The position numbers were made by a program, and so were the translations under genes. DNA of 64,000 nucleotides from Salinisphaera sp. G21_0. GTDB lineage: Bacteria > Pseudomonadota > Gammaproteobacteria > Pseudomonadales > Endozoicomonadaceae. The number at the start of each line of letters is the position of its first letter. The first letter of the stretch is position 1. Shown one piece after another: positions 27,013-36,087 of this stretch. The stretch is taken from positions 62,001 to 126,000 of the forward strand of contig NZ_JAGHQW010000006.1 in the NCBI RefSeq assembly GCF_017744115.1. The letters are read 5' to 3'. The notes beneath the pieces were generated by a model. That model was not told the DNA's origin. It did not search any database and was given only the letters and a program-made list of their open reading frames with translations.

Positions 27013-27903
27013 ATGACTCAGCCAGCGACCATTTCATCAGCAGCAGTATCGACGGCAGACCGTCTGGGTTTTACCCTTTTTATGGCGGGGGTTCTGCACG
27101 TTCTGATCGTGCTGGGCGTAACGTTTAGCTTTAATGACAAGCCTGCCCCTCCGCCAACCCTGGAAGTGACTCTGGCCAGCTATCAAAGCAAAGAGAAACC
27201 CAAAGAAGCCGACTACCTGGCCCAGATCAATCAACAGGGCAGCGGTACTCTGGATGAAAAAGCATTGCCCTCCAGTGATCAGCAGGCACAGTTTCAGGAA
27301 GACACCATCAAGGAAGTCCAGCCACAGTCACAAACCGCGGCTCAACCAGAGCAAGCCGTAACAGAACAGACCCGTATTACCACCAGGGCAAAGAGCCAGC
27401 AGCAAGTTTCGGCAACCGACGACCGTGAAAAGCAGGAACCCATTGCCGTTGAAAAAGACAAGCCACGCAAGCACATTGACCTGAAAAATGAAATTGCCAG
27501 CCTTGAAGCCCAGTTCCATCAGCAGCGCCAGGAGTTTGCCAAACGCCCTCGTATCAAAAGGCTGACAGCGGCCTCAACCTTGCAGGAGGCCGGGGCATTT
27601 TACAAAGAGTCCTGGCGGCGGAAGGTTGAGAAGGTGGGCAACATCAACTACCCGGAAAAGGCACGTAGGCAGAAGCTCTATGGCGAGTTGCGCTTAATGG
27701 TTGCCATCAACCGGGATGGCACATTGTCAAATGTTGAGATACTGGACTCATCGGGTTATCGGGTTCTGGACGATGCTGCGGTGCGTATTGTCAGAATGGC
27801 TTCGCCCTTTGCCCCTTTTGACGACACGCTTAAGAGCTATGATATCGTCGAGATCATCCGTACCTGGCGCTTTGAGCCGGGGGATCGACTGTTCAGTCAG
27901 TAA
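27013..27903 (+). CDS. TonB-family energy-transducing protein
   Basis: The ATG at 27013 gives 296 residues and is preferred over an upstream TTG (26911), because the hydrophobic anchor (LGFTLFMAGVLHVLIVLGVTF) then lies about 20 residues from the N-terminus as in TonB proteins. A periplasmic linker rich in Gln, Lys and Glu follows. The C-terminal TonB domain has INYPEKARRQKLYGELRLMV, then VEILDSSGYRVLDDAAVRIV and TWRFEPG. TonB proteins pass the proton-motive force to outer-membrane receptors. No ExbB/ExbD genes lie nearby. A tonB-like gene after gshB is conserved in many gammaproteobacteria. Confidence 0.9.
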   Translation: MTQPATISSAAVSTADRLGFTLFMAGVLHVLIVLGVTFSFNDKPAPPPTLEVTLASYQSKEKPKEADYLAQINQQGSGTLDEKALPSSDQQAQFQEDTIKEVQPQSQTAAQPEQAVTEQTRITTRAKSQQQVSATDDREKQEPIAVEKDKPRKHIDLKNEIASLEAQFHQQRQEFAKRPRIKRLTAASTLQEAGAFYKESWRRKVEKVGNINYPEKARRQKLYGELRLMVAINRDGTLSNVEILDSSGYRVLDDAAVRIVRMASPFAPFDDTLKSYDIVEIIRTWRFEPGDRLFSQ

Positions 27904-27973
27904 AGGCCTGTTGTATTGCGGGAATATAGGTTCAAGACTTGCCATAAATGCCCTTTACCCTGATACTGCCGCT

Positions 27974-28546
27974 ATGAGCAGCGTCCCTTTCCAGAATTTC
28001 AAAAGCCACTTCCTGATTGCCATGCCCGGCATGGCAGACCCTTCCTTTGCTGAAACGCTGACCATTATCTGTGAGCACAGCCCGGAAGGTGCCCTGGGTA
28101 TTGTGGTGAATCGACCAAGCACTCTGCCGATGAGCGAGATATTCCGACAGATTGGCATTGATCACCATGAGCAGTCAGGCGTGAGTCAGCACGCGGTATA
28201 CTCTGGAGGCCCGGTATCCCAGGAGAGAGGTTTTGTGCTGAATTCAGGGGAATCCAGCTGGGATGCCAGCTTGCAGATATGCCCCGGGCTGCAACTGGCT
28301 ACATCAACCGATGTACTGGTGGCAATGGCAAAAGGCAAAGGCCCGAGGCAGGCACTGGTGGCTCTTGGATATGCAGGCTGGGGCGCGGGTCAGCTGGAAA
28401 AGGAAATTTCCGAGAATGTCTGGCTGACCTGTGAGGCCCATCCATCCATTGTTTTCGATACGCCTTACCACCTGAGACTGAGTGCAGCTGCCAGTACACT
28501 GGGTGTCAATATCAACCTGATTTCTGATCAGGTTGGCCATGCATAA
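27974..28546 (+). CDS. yqgE: YqgE/AlgH family protein
   Basis: 190 residues from the ATG at 27974, matching the family length. FLIAMPGMADPSFAETLTIICEHSPEGALGI is the typical start, and VYSGGPVSQERGFVLN and GYAGWGAGQLEKEI are signature segments. The biochemical role of the family is not established (AlgH affects alginate regulation in Pseudomonas). Its place before ruvX is strongly conserved. A longer frame upstream overlaps the tonB-like gene and is not used. Confidence 0.93.
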   Translation: MSSVPFQNFKSHFLIAMPGMADPSFAETLTIICEHSPEGALGIVVNRPSTLPMSEIFRQIGIDHHEQSGVSQHAVYSGGPVSQERGFVLNSGESSWDASLQICPGLQLATSTDVLVAMAKGKGPRQALVALGYAGWGAGQLEKEISENVWLTCEAHPSIVFDTPYHLRLSAAASTLGVNINLISDQVGHA

Positions 28547-28564
28547 GTTTCTTTTGAAAAAGCA

Positions 28565-29014
28565 ATGACCGATAAGAAATTAAGTACCGTACTGGGTTTT
28601 GACTACGGAACCCGTAACATTGGTGTTGCGTCCGGGCAGGTTATTACCCGAACCGCCTCCGCCCTGCCATCGTTAAAAGCAAAAGATGGAATCCCGGACT
28701 GGAGTCAGGTTGAGGCCCTGATCATGGAGTGGAAACCCGATGCCATTGTCGTCGGTATTCCATTAAATATGGATGGCTCAGAATCGGACATGTCGCGCCG
28801 CGCCAGAAAGTTTGGTAACCGGATTCATGGACGCTTCAACCTGCCATTTTATCCAGCGGATGAACGACTGACGTCTTTTGAGGCCAAAGAATGGGCCAGC
28901 AAGCTTGGCCATAAAGGGCATTACGGATCAAACCCGGTGGATGCCATGGCCGCCCAGATTATCCTGGAAGCCTGGCTGAATGACCCTCAGAATGAACACC
29001 TTATGAGTCATTAA
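28565..29014 (+). CDS. ruvX: Holliday-junction resolvase-like protein / 16S rRNA processing nuclease RuvX
   Basis: 149 residues. GFDYGTRNIGVASGQ is the RNase H-like first strand with the catalytic Asp. VVGIPLNMDGSESDMSRRARKF and DERLTSFEA (second acidic site) and the C-terminal NPVDAMAAQIILEAWL complete the YqgF fold. In Escherichia coli YqgF takes part in 16S rRNA 5'-end maturation. The gene starts 18 bases after yqgE and is surely co-transcribed. Confidence 0.95.
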   Translation: MTDKKLSTVLGFDYGTRNIGVASGQVITRTASALPSLKAKDGIPDWSQVEALIMEWKPDAIVVGIPLNMDGSESDMSRRARKFGNRIHGRFNLPFYPADERLTSFEAKEWASKLGHKGHYGSNPVDAMAAQIILEAWLNDPQNEHLMSH

Positions 29015-29062
29015 GACATTGTCTCGCAATAAGTTCCGCATTTGACTGAGGCTTGTTAAGGT

Positions 29063-29110
29063 CGCTTCCCGCAAAGGTACAAGTAATCTGTCTTTTACGG
29101 GCAGCACTTA
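29063..29110. repeat. Dispersed repeat with CGCTTCCCGC core, shorter copy
   Basis: CGCTTCCCGCAAAGGTACAA and the following TCTTTTACGGGCAGC match the palindromic stretch at 32393-32460, but this copy lacks the right palindromic arm. It lies between two convergent genes. Confidence 0.55.
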
Positions 29111-29118
29111 TTCCCATG

Positions 29119-29544
29119 TCAGGTTACAGGCACACCAAGCAGCTCAACAATGACCGGCTGGGTTGCCAATTGCTGCTGTTTGAATTTATAGAATACTTTG
29201 ATCTTCGCCAGGGGGCTCTGCTGTGAACTGCTCAGTGGCACTGTCCTTGAGTAATCCTGTACCTCATCACCGTTTCTTTTACCTCGGATGGTTTTCTGCA
29301 GGTTGATATGAAATACCTCGCCTTTAGCCAAATAGATACGAGCCTGACGCAAGATGATATCGCCATTGGATATATGGAAACGAAGCTTGCTGTAGGACTC
29401 TTCCATCTGGGGAAAAATGGTTAAGGTATTTTCACTGACCCTGGCTTTCGCTGAACCAACGGCTATCCAGTTATCGATAGCCAAGGTGCTGATCGGTAGT
29501 GCCAACAAAGAGAGAAGTATTAACTGGCAAAAGCGGTTAAGCAT
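29119..29544 (-). CDS. Exported hypothetical protein
   Basis: 141 residues from the ATG at 29544, chosen because AAGGA lies six bases upstream and a signal peptide then starts at once (MLNRFCQLILLSLLALPISTLA). The mature part looks beta-rich, with KLRFHISNGDIILRQARIYL and KIKVFYKFKQQQL; it loosely recalls DUF2541 (YaaI-type) periplasmic proteins, which I cannot confirm. It is followed closely by the NRDE gene upstream on the same strand. Function unknown. Confidence 0.75.
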   Translation of the reverse strand: MLNRFCQLILLSLLALPISTLAIDNWIAVGSAKARVSENTLTIFPQMEESYSKLRFHISNGDIILRQARIYLAKGEVFHINLQKTIRGKRNGDEVQDYSRTVPLSSSQQSPLAKIKVFYKFKQQQLATQPVIVELLGVPVT

Positions 29545-29585
29545 AGGAAATCCTTGGTTCAATCTGGCAACTTGCAATTGATGTA

Positions 29586-30371
29586 CTAGCTTAGCTGATT
29601 CTGCTCCAGTGTGAATTTGAACTGACGCTGTTCACCGACAGCTCCTTCCGGCAGGTATTCCTGTTCCACCCATTGCAGTTGATGGTGGCGATCAATCATC
29701 AATACGCTGGTATTCCGGGTACCGTACTCTTTGCTGGCAATAAAGCAGCTGGAAATCAGTTTTTCTACTTCTTTACTGACCCCGGTATTCGGTAATTGTT
29801 CCTCCGGTGGTTGATAATTATCGTGCATCAGCTCAATAAGTTGTTTGCTATTGGGGGGGATGGACTCTTTGATTGCTCTGGTAAAGCCATTACGTGCTCT
29901 TATAAGCTTTGGCCATGGTGTGTCCAGCAGATGGTTGCTCAAACCATAGATCCCGGGGGGAAGAGGAGCAATGCCGTGGTCTTTTGTGCGGTTGCTAAAG
30001 TAATAAAGGCCCGTTGAATCCATAGTCAGGAGATTGAACCCTGACCATTTGTCGCTCTGTTGCTGAACCGCCTGTAAATAGTCAGATGCTGACTGGGCAC
30101 CTGTGACAAAGTTGGCCACCAGCGCCCCCCTGGAGTATAAGCCAGCAGGGCTGGGAACTTCCCTGTAGTTGGTAACGGCAGCCAAGCGGCCATTTTTGTT
30201 AATGGCCAACCAGCTGCCGCCAGCTTCCAGGTCCCGGCCTCCAAATACATTCGGCGAATCGTTCCAGAAGTCGGTTGCCTGTGTCGGGCGTTGATAAAAT
30301 TCATCTCGATTGGCTGCCAGAATCAGGGGATACTGGCTATCAGGCTGCCATGAAAAAACAATAAGGCACAT
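29586..30371 (-). CDS. NRDE/TANGO2 family protein
   Basis: 261 residues. MCLIVFSWQPDSQYPLILAANRDEFYQRPT is the defining N-terminus (Cys 2 and the NRDE motif). FGGRDLEAGGSWLAINKNG and GLSNHLLDTPWPK are also typical. Cys 2 suggests an Ntn-hydrolase-like fold. Human TANGO2 is linked to lipid and haem metabolism, and bacterial members have no settled role. It is divergent from the nitrilase gene. Confidence 0.92.
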   Translation of the reverse strand: MCLIVFSWQPDSQYPLILAANRDEFYQRPTQATDFWNDSPNVFGGRDLEAGGSWLAINKNGRLAAVTNYREVPSPAGLYSRGALVANFVTGAQSASDYLQAVQQQSDKWSGFNLLTMDSTGLYYFSNRTKDHGIAPLPPGIYGLSNHLLDTPWPKLIRARNGFTRAIKESIPPNSKQLIELMHDNYQPPEEQLPNTGVSKEVEKLISSCFIASKEYGTRNTSVLMIDRHHQLQWVEQEYLPEGAVGEQRQFKFTLEQNQLS

Positions 30372-30454
30372 GTTGTTGACGATCTTGTGGTGTTATGAAG
30401 TCACGCGAGAAATAAATTATCATCCATCCAGCGAAAAAGCACAGGCAAATAATA

Positions 30455-31303
30455 ATGAGTAGACTCAAGGCAGCGGTGGTTCAGGTTTGCTCGGACCGGG
30501 TTGTTGCAAAAAATCTTGCTGATATTGAAAGTCAGCTAATGGCTTATCAACAACAGCAAATAGACATTATTGTGTTACCCGAATGCTTTGCCATGCTTGG
30601 AGGCCCCCAGGCTGAAGCGGCTCTGCAGGCTGATGAAATAAGGGAATGGATGGCATCAACAGCCAGAACATTGGGTAGCTGGCTTGTCGGCGGTTCAGTG
30701 CCTGTCCGGGATATTGGTGACGGGCGTAACCATGCCTCATGCCTGGTTTATAGCCCGACAGGGGATGAAGTCACCTGCTACAACAAAATGCACCTGTTTG
30801 ATGTAGAGGTATCTGACAGTAAAGGGCACTATAGAGAATCCGATGATTTTATCCCCGGAGCAGTGCCGGGGCTGGTGGATATTGGTGAGGCAAAGATTGG
30901 CCTGTCAATTTGTTATGACCTTCGCTTTCCAGAGCTATATCGTACTCTGGTGGCGCAGGGAGCAACGATATTAACCGTACCTTCTGCCTTCACCAAAGTA
31001 ACCGGTGCAGCCCATTGGGAAGTGCTGTTGAAAGCCAGGGCTATTGAAAACCAATGTTATGTGTTGGCAGCCAATCAGGCGGGTACCCATCCTGATGGCC
31101 GACAGACCTATGGGCACAGTATGATCATTTCACCCTGGGGAGATATTCTGGCACAAGCCCCTGCGGAAGGGGCTTCGGTGATTACGGCAGAACTGGATCT
31201 GGATGAACTGGCGAGAGTTCGTCAGCGAATGCCTTGCTTAAACCACCGCAGACTCATCCGGGATAGAAAAAAACTTGCCTCGGAGTCACCGAGGCATGGA
31301 TGA
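30455..31303 (+). CDS. Carbon-nitrogen hydrolase (nitrilase superfamily, Nit2/YbeM-like)
   Basis: 282 residues with the Glu-Lys-Cys catalytic triad: LPECF (Glu), YNKMHLFDV (Lys) and ISICYDLRFPELYR (Cys). It is close to omega-amidases and the Nit1-type enzymes that remove damaged deaminated glutathione; gshB lies 5 kb away on the same strand, which may be coincidental. Family members usually end at about RMPCLNHRR. The last 10 or so residues (KKLASESPRHG) are translated from a palindromic repeat element that also supplies the stop codon. Confidence 0.9.
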   Translation: MSRLKAAVVQVCSDRVVAKNLADIESQLMAYQQQQIDIIVLPECFAMLGGPQAEAALQADEIREWMASTARTLGSWLVGGSVPVRDIGDGRNHASCLVYSPTGDEVTCYNKMHLFDVEVSDSKGHYRESDDFIPGAVPGLVDIGEAKIGLSICYDLRFPELYRTLVAQGATILTVPSAFTKVTGAAHWEVLLKARAIENQCYVLAANQAGTHPDGRQTYGHSMIISPWGDILAQAPAEGASVITAELDLDELARVRQRMPCLNHRRLIRDRKKLASESPRHG

Positions 31304-31338
31304 AAGAAAAAATCTTTTCCTCTGTGACTCTGTGGCAA
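31275..31338. repeat. Palindromic repeat of the TTGCCACGGAG family at the nitrilase 3' end
   Basis: The left arm (31275-31293) and right arm (31320-31338) pair with three mismatches in 19. The centre, GAAAGAAAAAATCTTTTCC, is the same as in the element at 57735-57806. The left arm lies inside the nitrilase frame and includes its stop codon. Confidence 0.7.
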
Positions 31339-31387
31339 AAAAGGGGCAGTCTATTCTCGGAGCATAATAAGCCTCCTGATTCTGCTA

Positions 31388-31561
31388 CTTAGGGTAGACA
31401 TTAAGCATCTACTCCCCTCTTCGGGAAGTTAAAGATGGAACCACGAAGGACACCAAGAGCACAAAGAAGAGATTTTCTTTTCCTTCGTGCTCTTGGTGTC
31501 CTTCGTGGTTCCATTCAAAAGCCATTGAAAATGGAGGGGTAAGCTTAATGTCCACCCTAAG
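31388..31561. mobile_element. MITE-like palindromic element with terminal inverted repeats
   Basis: The ends are CTTAGGGTAGACATTAAGC (31388-31406) and GCTTAATGTCCACCCTAAG (31543-31561), which are inverted repeats with one mismatch. Inside is a long hairpin (31436-31513) with TGGAACCACGAAGGACACC pairing with its complement, one mismatch near the loop. Total 174 bp, non-coding. The right end supplies the TAG stop of the neighbouring minus-strand gene. A partial relative lies at 1173-1296. No target-site duplication can be judged by eye. Confidence 0.7.
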
Positions 31562-32189
31562 AGTTCTGCCATTTACACAGCTCCACAAAATCTCTACTGC
31601 ATAATTTACTAGCAGAACTTTCAAGGTCAATTGTCGGCGAACATATACTGCCACCTGTAGAAGTATATCCACCAAGAGAGCTGCAAGTACCTGCATCCAT
31701 ACGAACGCAGACAGATTCATCAATATACTGTCGCCAGGTAAGCCCTTGATTGATACATTCAAAGGTGTTCTTTGCACCATGGTAAATTATGTTTCCTGCG
31801 TGCTCAATTACGCTAATGATTCCGTGATTGACTAATTCGGCCATCTGTTCGGGCAGGGTTTTATCAGTGTAAGTGCAATAAATATCATTGTCATTGGAGG
31901 GATGTATACCAGTAAAAGAGGTGAATTGGTCGGCATTAAGGCATCCTGGAGTAATTAATCGTTCACTTAATGACGACGGTTGAACACTGCTTTGGCTGCT
32001 AGCCAAATAATACAGTGCTCCCATAGTGCCTATTGCTGAACCGACAGCTAGTGCAACAACACATGCGCGGCTGGAAAACGCTCTGGTTTTATTTTGTGAG
32101 GAGTCATTCCTATCAAACTTTTGCTCGAGGTCAGCTAGCCTTGATGGTCGACTCTGATTGACATCGGCTCGATAATTTATGTTGTGCAT
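31557..32189 (-). CDS. Hypothetical membrane-anchored, Cys-rich protein
   Basis: 210 residues. A basic N-terminus of about 40 residues precedes one membrane helix (ACVVALAVGSAIGTMGALYYLA, about 42-63), so the C-terminal part should be periplasmic (type II orientation). That part has about nine Cys residues and may be disulfide-bonded. No known domain. The stop codon is formed by the end of the MITE-like element, so the original C-terminus may have been different. Function unknown. Confidence 0.65.
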   Translation of the reverse strand: MHNINYRADVNQSRPSRLADLEQKFDRNDSSQNKTRAFSSRACVVALAVGSAIGTMGALYYLASSQSSVQPSSLSERLITPGCLNADQFTSFTGIHPSNDNDIYCTYTDKTLPEQMAELVNHGIISVIEHAGNIIYHGAKNTFECINQGLTWRQYIDESVCVRMDAGTCSSLGGYTSTGGSICSPTIDLESSASKLCSRDFVELCKWQNS

Positions 32190-32493
32190 TTCAGGAGTCT
32201 CATAAAATATTGATATATCTCGGTCGTGTAGCGCAGTGGCTTAGAAATAGAGTCAATTCTCAGGAAATAATTCAAACACTTCTTAAAAATTGTCAGTGAT
32301 AAAAGAATATGTAGAGAAGATTGGCTATAAAGTAGAGGTAAGTCCTGAACTACGACCAGAGAGAGGGCAATTACATAAAAAAATTCCAGGCTCGCTTCCC
32401 GCAAAAGCACAAGCAGCCTGTCTTTTTCGGGCCTCGGGTGGCGGGAAGCGGGCAGCGCTTACTAAAATGTCAAAGTTATCAAATGACAGCCCC
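32190..32493. other. Intergenic region with a palindromic repeat
   Basis: 304 bp with no convincing gene. It holds the inverted repeat CGCTTCCCGC (32393-32402) / GCGGGAAGCG (32441-32450), related to 29063-29110, and the promoter region of the 31557-32189 gene. Confidence 0.55.
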
Positions 32494-34683
32494 TTAATCA
32501 GTAGACGGCTTGTTAGCAATAATCGCCAACGCATCCATCAACCGTTCCTGGGCATTACGTCGACGCTGACTCCGAACCGGCCGGTTTTTCTCATACTCAC
32601 CGTCACTTTGCAGCTGCCAGCTGCGGGTGTTATCGGTGAGGTAGTAGTCCAATTCTTTTTTGATGCGAGCGGCAAGTTTCGGGTCTTCAATGGGGAAACA
32701 GGTCTCAATACGCATGTCCAGATTTCGGATCATGGCATCCGCACTGGAACAGTAGACCAGTGCGTCATTATCACCATTTTCAAAGTAGTAGATACGGGTG
32801 TGCTCAAGAAACCGTCCGACAATGGAGCGTACGCGGATATTTTCCGACAGCCCTTCAATGCCGGGCCTAAGGCAGCAGATGCCCCGAACGATCAGATCCA
32901 CCTCAACACCGGCCTGAGACGCTTTGAACAACGCCTTAATGATATGAGACTCGGTGAGTGAGTTGATTTTGATGATGATCCGGGCCTGTTTTCCTTCTTT
33001 GGCGTTACTGGTTTCCTGGTTGATCAGATCAATCAGGCTCTTCTTCAGCGTGAAAGGCGCATGGAACAGCTTACGGACACGAACCGCACGTCCCATCCCA
33101 GTCAGCTGCTGGAAAATTTTATGAACGTCGTTGGTCAGTATCTTGTCACAGGTCAGCAGGCTGTAATCGGTATAGAGACGGGCATTGCCAGCGTGATAGT
33201 TACCGGTGCCAAGGTGAGCATAACGCTGAATATGCCGTCCTTCACGACGAACAATCAACATCATTTTGGCATGGGTTTTATAGCCGACGACACCGTATAC
33301 GACGACGGCTCCTGCTTCCTGCAGGCGACGGGCCAGGGCCAGGTTTTCCTCTTCATCAAACCGGGCACGGATCTCCACCACAACCGTCACCTCTTTGCCC
33401 TGTCTGGCGGCTTCTACCAGGGCATCCACCATTTCTGAGTGAGCACCGGTGCGGTACAGCGTCTGTCGAATGGCCAGCACATCAGGGTCTTTGGCGGCCT
33501 GACGGAGCATATCCACCACCGGGGTGAATGACTCAAAGGGGTGATGGAGCAGGATGTCCTGTTTGGCCACCAGATCCAGCACGTTGTTACTGTGCTTCCG
33601 TTTACTGTGCAGACCTTTCGGGTAGCCTGGGGTAAACGGCGGGAAGACCAGGTCCGGTTTGTCATTGGTGTCGCAGATGGACATCATGCGCGTCAGGTTG
33701 ACCGGTCCACTGACCTGGTAAACGTCTTCATTGGTCAAACCAAATTCATTGAGTAGAAAATCCACCAGCGGTTGTGGGCAGTTGTCGGCTACCTCCAGCC
33801 GTACCGCTTTACCATAACGACGGGAGAGCAGTTCGCCCTGCAGTGCCTTGGCCAGGTCTTCAACCTCATCTTCAAGATCCAGGTCGCTGTTACGGGTCAG
33901 CCGGAACTGATAACAGCCTTTGATATCCATGCCGGGGAACAGGTCGCTGACATGGCGATGGATAATCGAAGAGAGAAATACATAATCATTCTCCCGGCCA
34001 TCACAGATATCTTCAGGCATTTTGACAATACGTGGTAACGACCGGGGTGCCGGGATAATGGCCATACCGGTATCACGACCAAAAGCATCTTTGCCTTCCA
34101 GGGAGACAATAAAGCAGAGCAGCTTGTTTGCCAGCCTTGGGAACGGGTGGGCAGGGTCCAGCCCGATAGGGCTGATAATGGGCATCACTTCATGGTAGAA
34201 GAAGCGCTTGATCCATGCCTGCTGCTTTTCCGTCAGCTCATTGCGACGCAGAAAGCGAATACCCTCTCTTCTCAGAGAAGGTAACAGGCTTTCATTCAAT
34301 ATCTGGTATTGCAGCTCAACGTATTCTTTGGCCTTCTGGCTGATCTCTTTCAGGACCTGCTGTGGTCCCATGCCATCGAGACCCACCTGCTCACGGGAGA
34401 AGTCGATCTGCTGCATCAGGCCCGCGACCCGGATTTCAAAATATTCATCGAGGTTGGAGCTGAAAATCAGCAGAAACCGGAAGCGCTCCAGCAGCGGGTA
34501 CTCTTCGTTTAACGCCTGCTGCAGCACCCGGAAATTAAACGCCAGATGGCTGAGTTCACGATTAATGTAATAGTCAGGGTTCTGATAATCACTGACCTTT
34601 GGGGGCTTGCTGACCATTGGCTCGGCAAACTCAGATGATTGGGCCCGGGTTTCCTGAACATCCGACTGTTGGGGGTTATCCAT
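32494..34683 (-). CDS. ppk1: Polyphosphate kinase 1
   Basis: 729 residues, a normal Ppk1 length. It reversibly polymerises the gamma-phosphate of ATP into polyphosphate. The N-terminal domain ([19 protein letters not shown]), the phospholipase-D-like catalytic domains with [15 protein letters not shown] and [21 protein letters not shown] (the histidines that carry phosphate and bind the chain), and the C-terminal [17 protein letters not shown] are all visible. A GAAAGAGGT stretch precedes the ATG. The N-terminal 30 residues are a Ser/Gln-rich extension. It lies 222 bp downstream of hemB on the same strand, as in several Pseudomonas-like genomes. Confidence 0.96.
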   Translation of the reverse strand: MDNPQQSDVQETRAQSSEFAEPMVSKPPKVSDYQNPDYYINRELSHLAFNFRVLQQALNEEYPLLERFRFLLIFSSNLDEYFEIRVAGLMQQIDFSREQVGLDGMGPQQVLKEISQKAKEYVELQYQILNESLLPSLRREGIRFLRRNELTEKQQAWIKRFFYHEVMPIISPIGLDPAHPFPRLANKLLCFIVSLEGKDAFGRDTGMAIIPAPRSLPRIVKMPEDICDGRENDYVFLSSIIHRHVSDLFPGMDIKGCYQFRLTRNSDLDLEDEVEDLAKALQGELLSRRYGKAVRLEVADNCPQPLVDFLLNEFGLTNEDVYQVSGPVNLTRMMSICDTNDKPDLVFPPFTPGYPKGLHSKRKHSNNVLDLVAKQDILLHHPFESFTPVVDMLRQAAKDPDVLAIRQTLYRTGAHSEMVDALVEAARQGKEVTVVVEIRARFDEEENLALARRLQEAGAVVVYGVVGYKTHAKMMLIVRREGRHIQRYAHLGTGNYHAGNARLYTDYSLLTCDKILTNDVHKIFQQLTGMGRAVRVRKLFHAPFTLKKSLIDLINQETSNAKEGKQARIIIKINSLTESHIIKALFKASQAGVEVDLIVRGICCLRPGIEGLSENIRVRSIVGRFLEHTRIYYFENGDNDALVYCSSADAMIRNLDMRIETCFPIEDPKLAARIKKELDYYLTDNTRSWQLQSDGEYEKNRPVRSQRRRNAQERLMDALAIIANKPSTD

Positions 34684-34905
34684 ACGACCTCTTTCTCAGC
34701 AAAATAGCACTGGCTTATGATGACCGGTTTCAGTGGCTTTTGTCATGGATCCTGTCAGTGACGTTTGTCAGAGATTCAACCAATGGCCCGGTAAACAGGC
34801 GACTCTCGGAGCGGAAGTAATAGGGCAGGGAGAATGTCGCATTATTTATTTTATTCTAACAGAAATAATAAAGACTACTCCCGGCATGAACGTTTACCTG
34901 TTTTA

Positions 34906-35919
<1,014 letters not shown>

Positions 35920-36087
35920 TTATCCTTTTGAGGTTGTAAGGGGCGGAAGCCTCGCAACGAAGCGTCAACAGGCCAAACAGCCGCAGTTTCTAATTTGACA
36001 ATAATGGCTGGCATTATACGGGAAAAAACGTATGATTTTGCAGGGATTGTTGTATCAAACAGATGTTTGTAGCTACTGGAAGATGTT

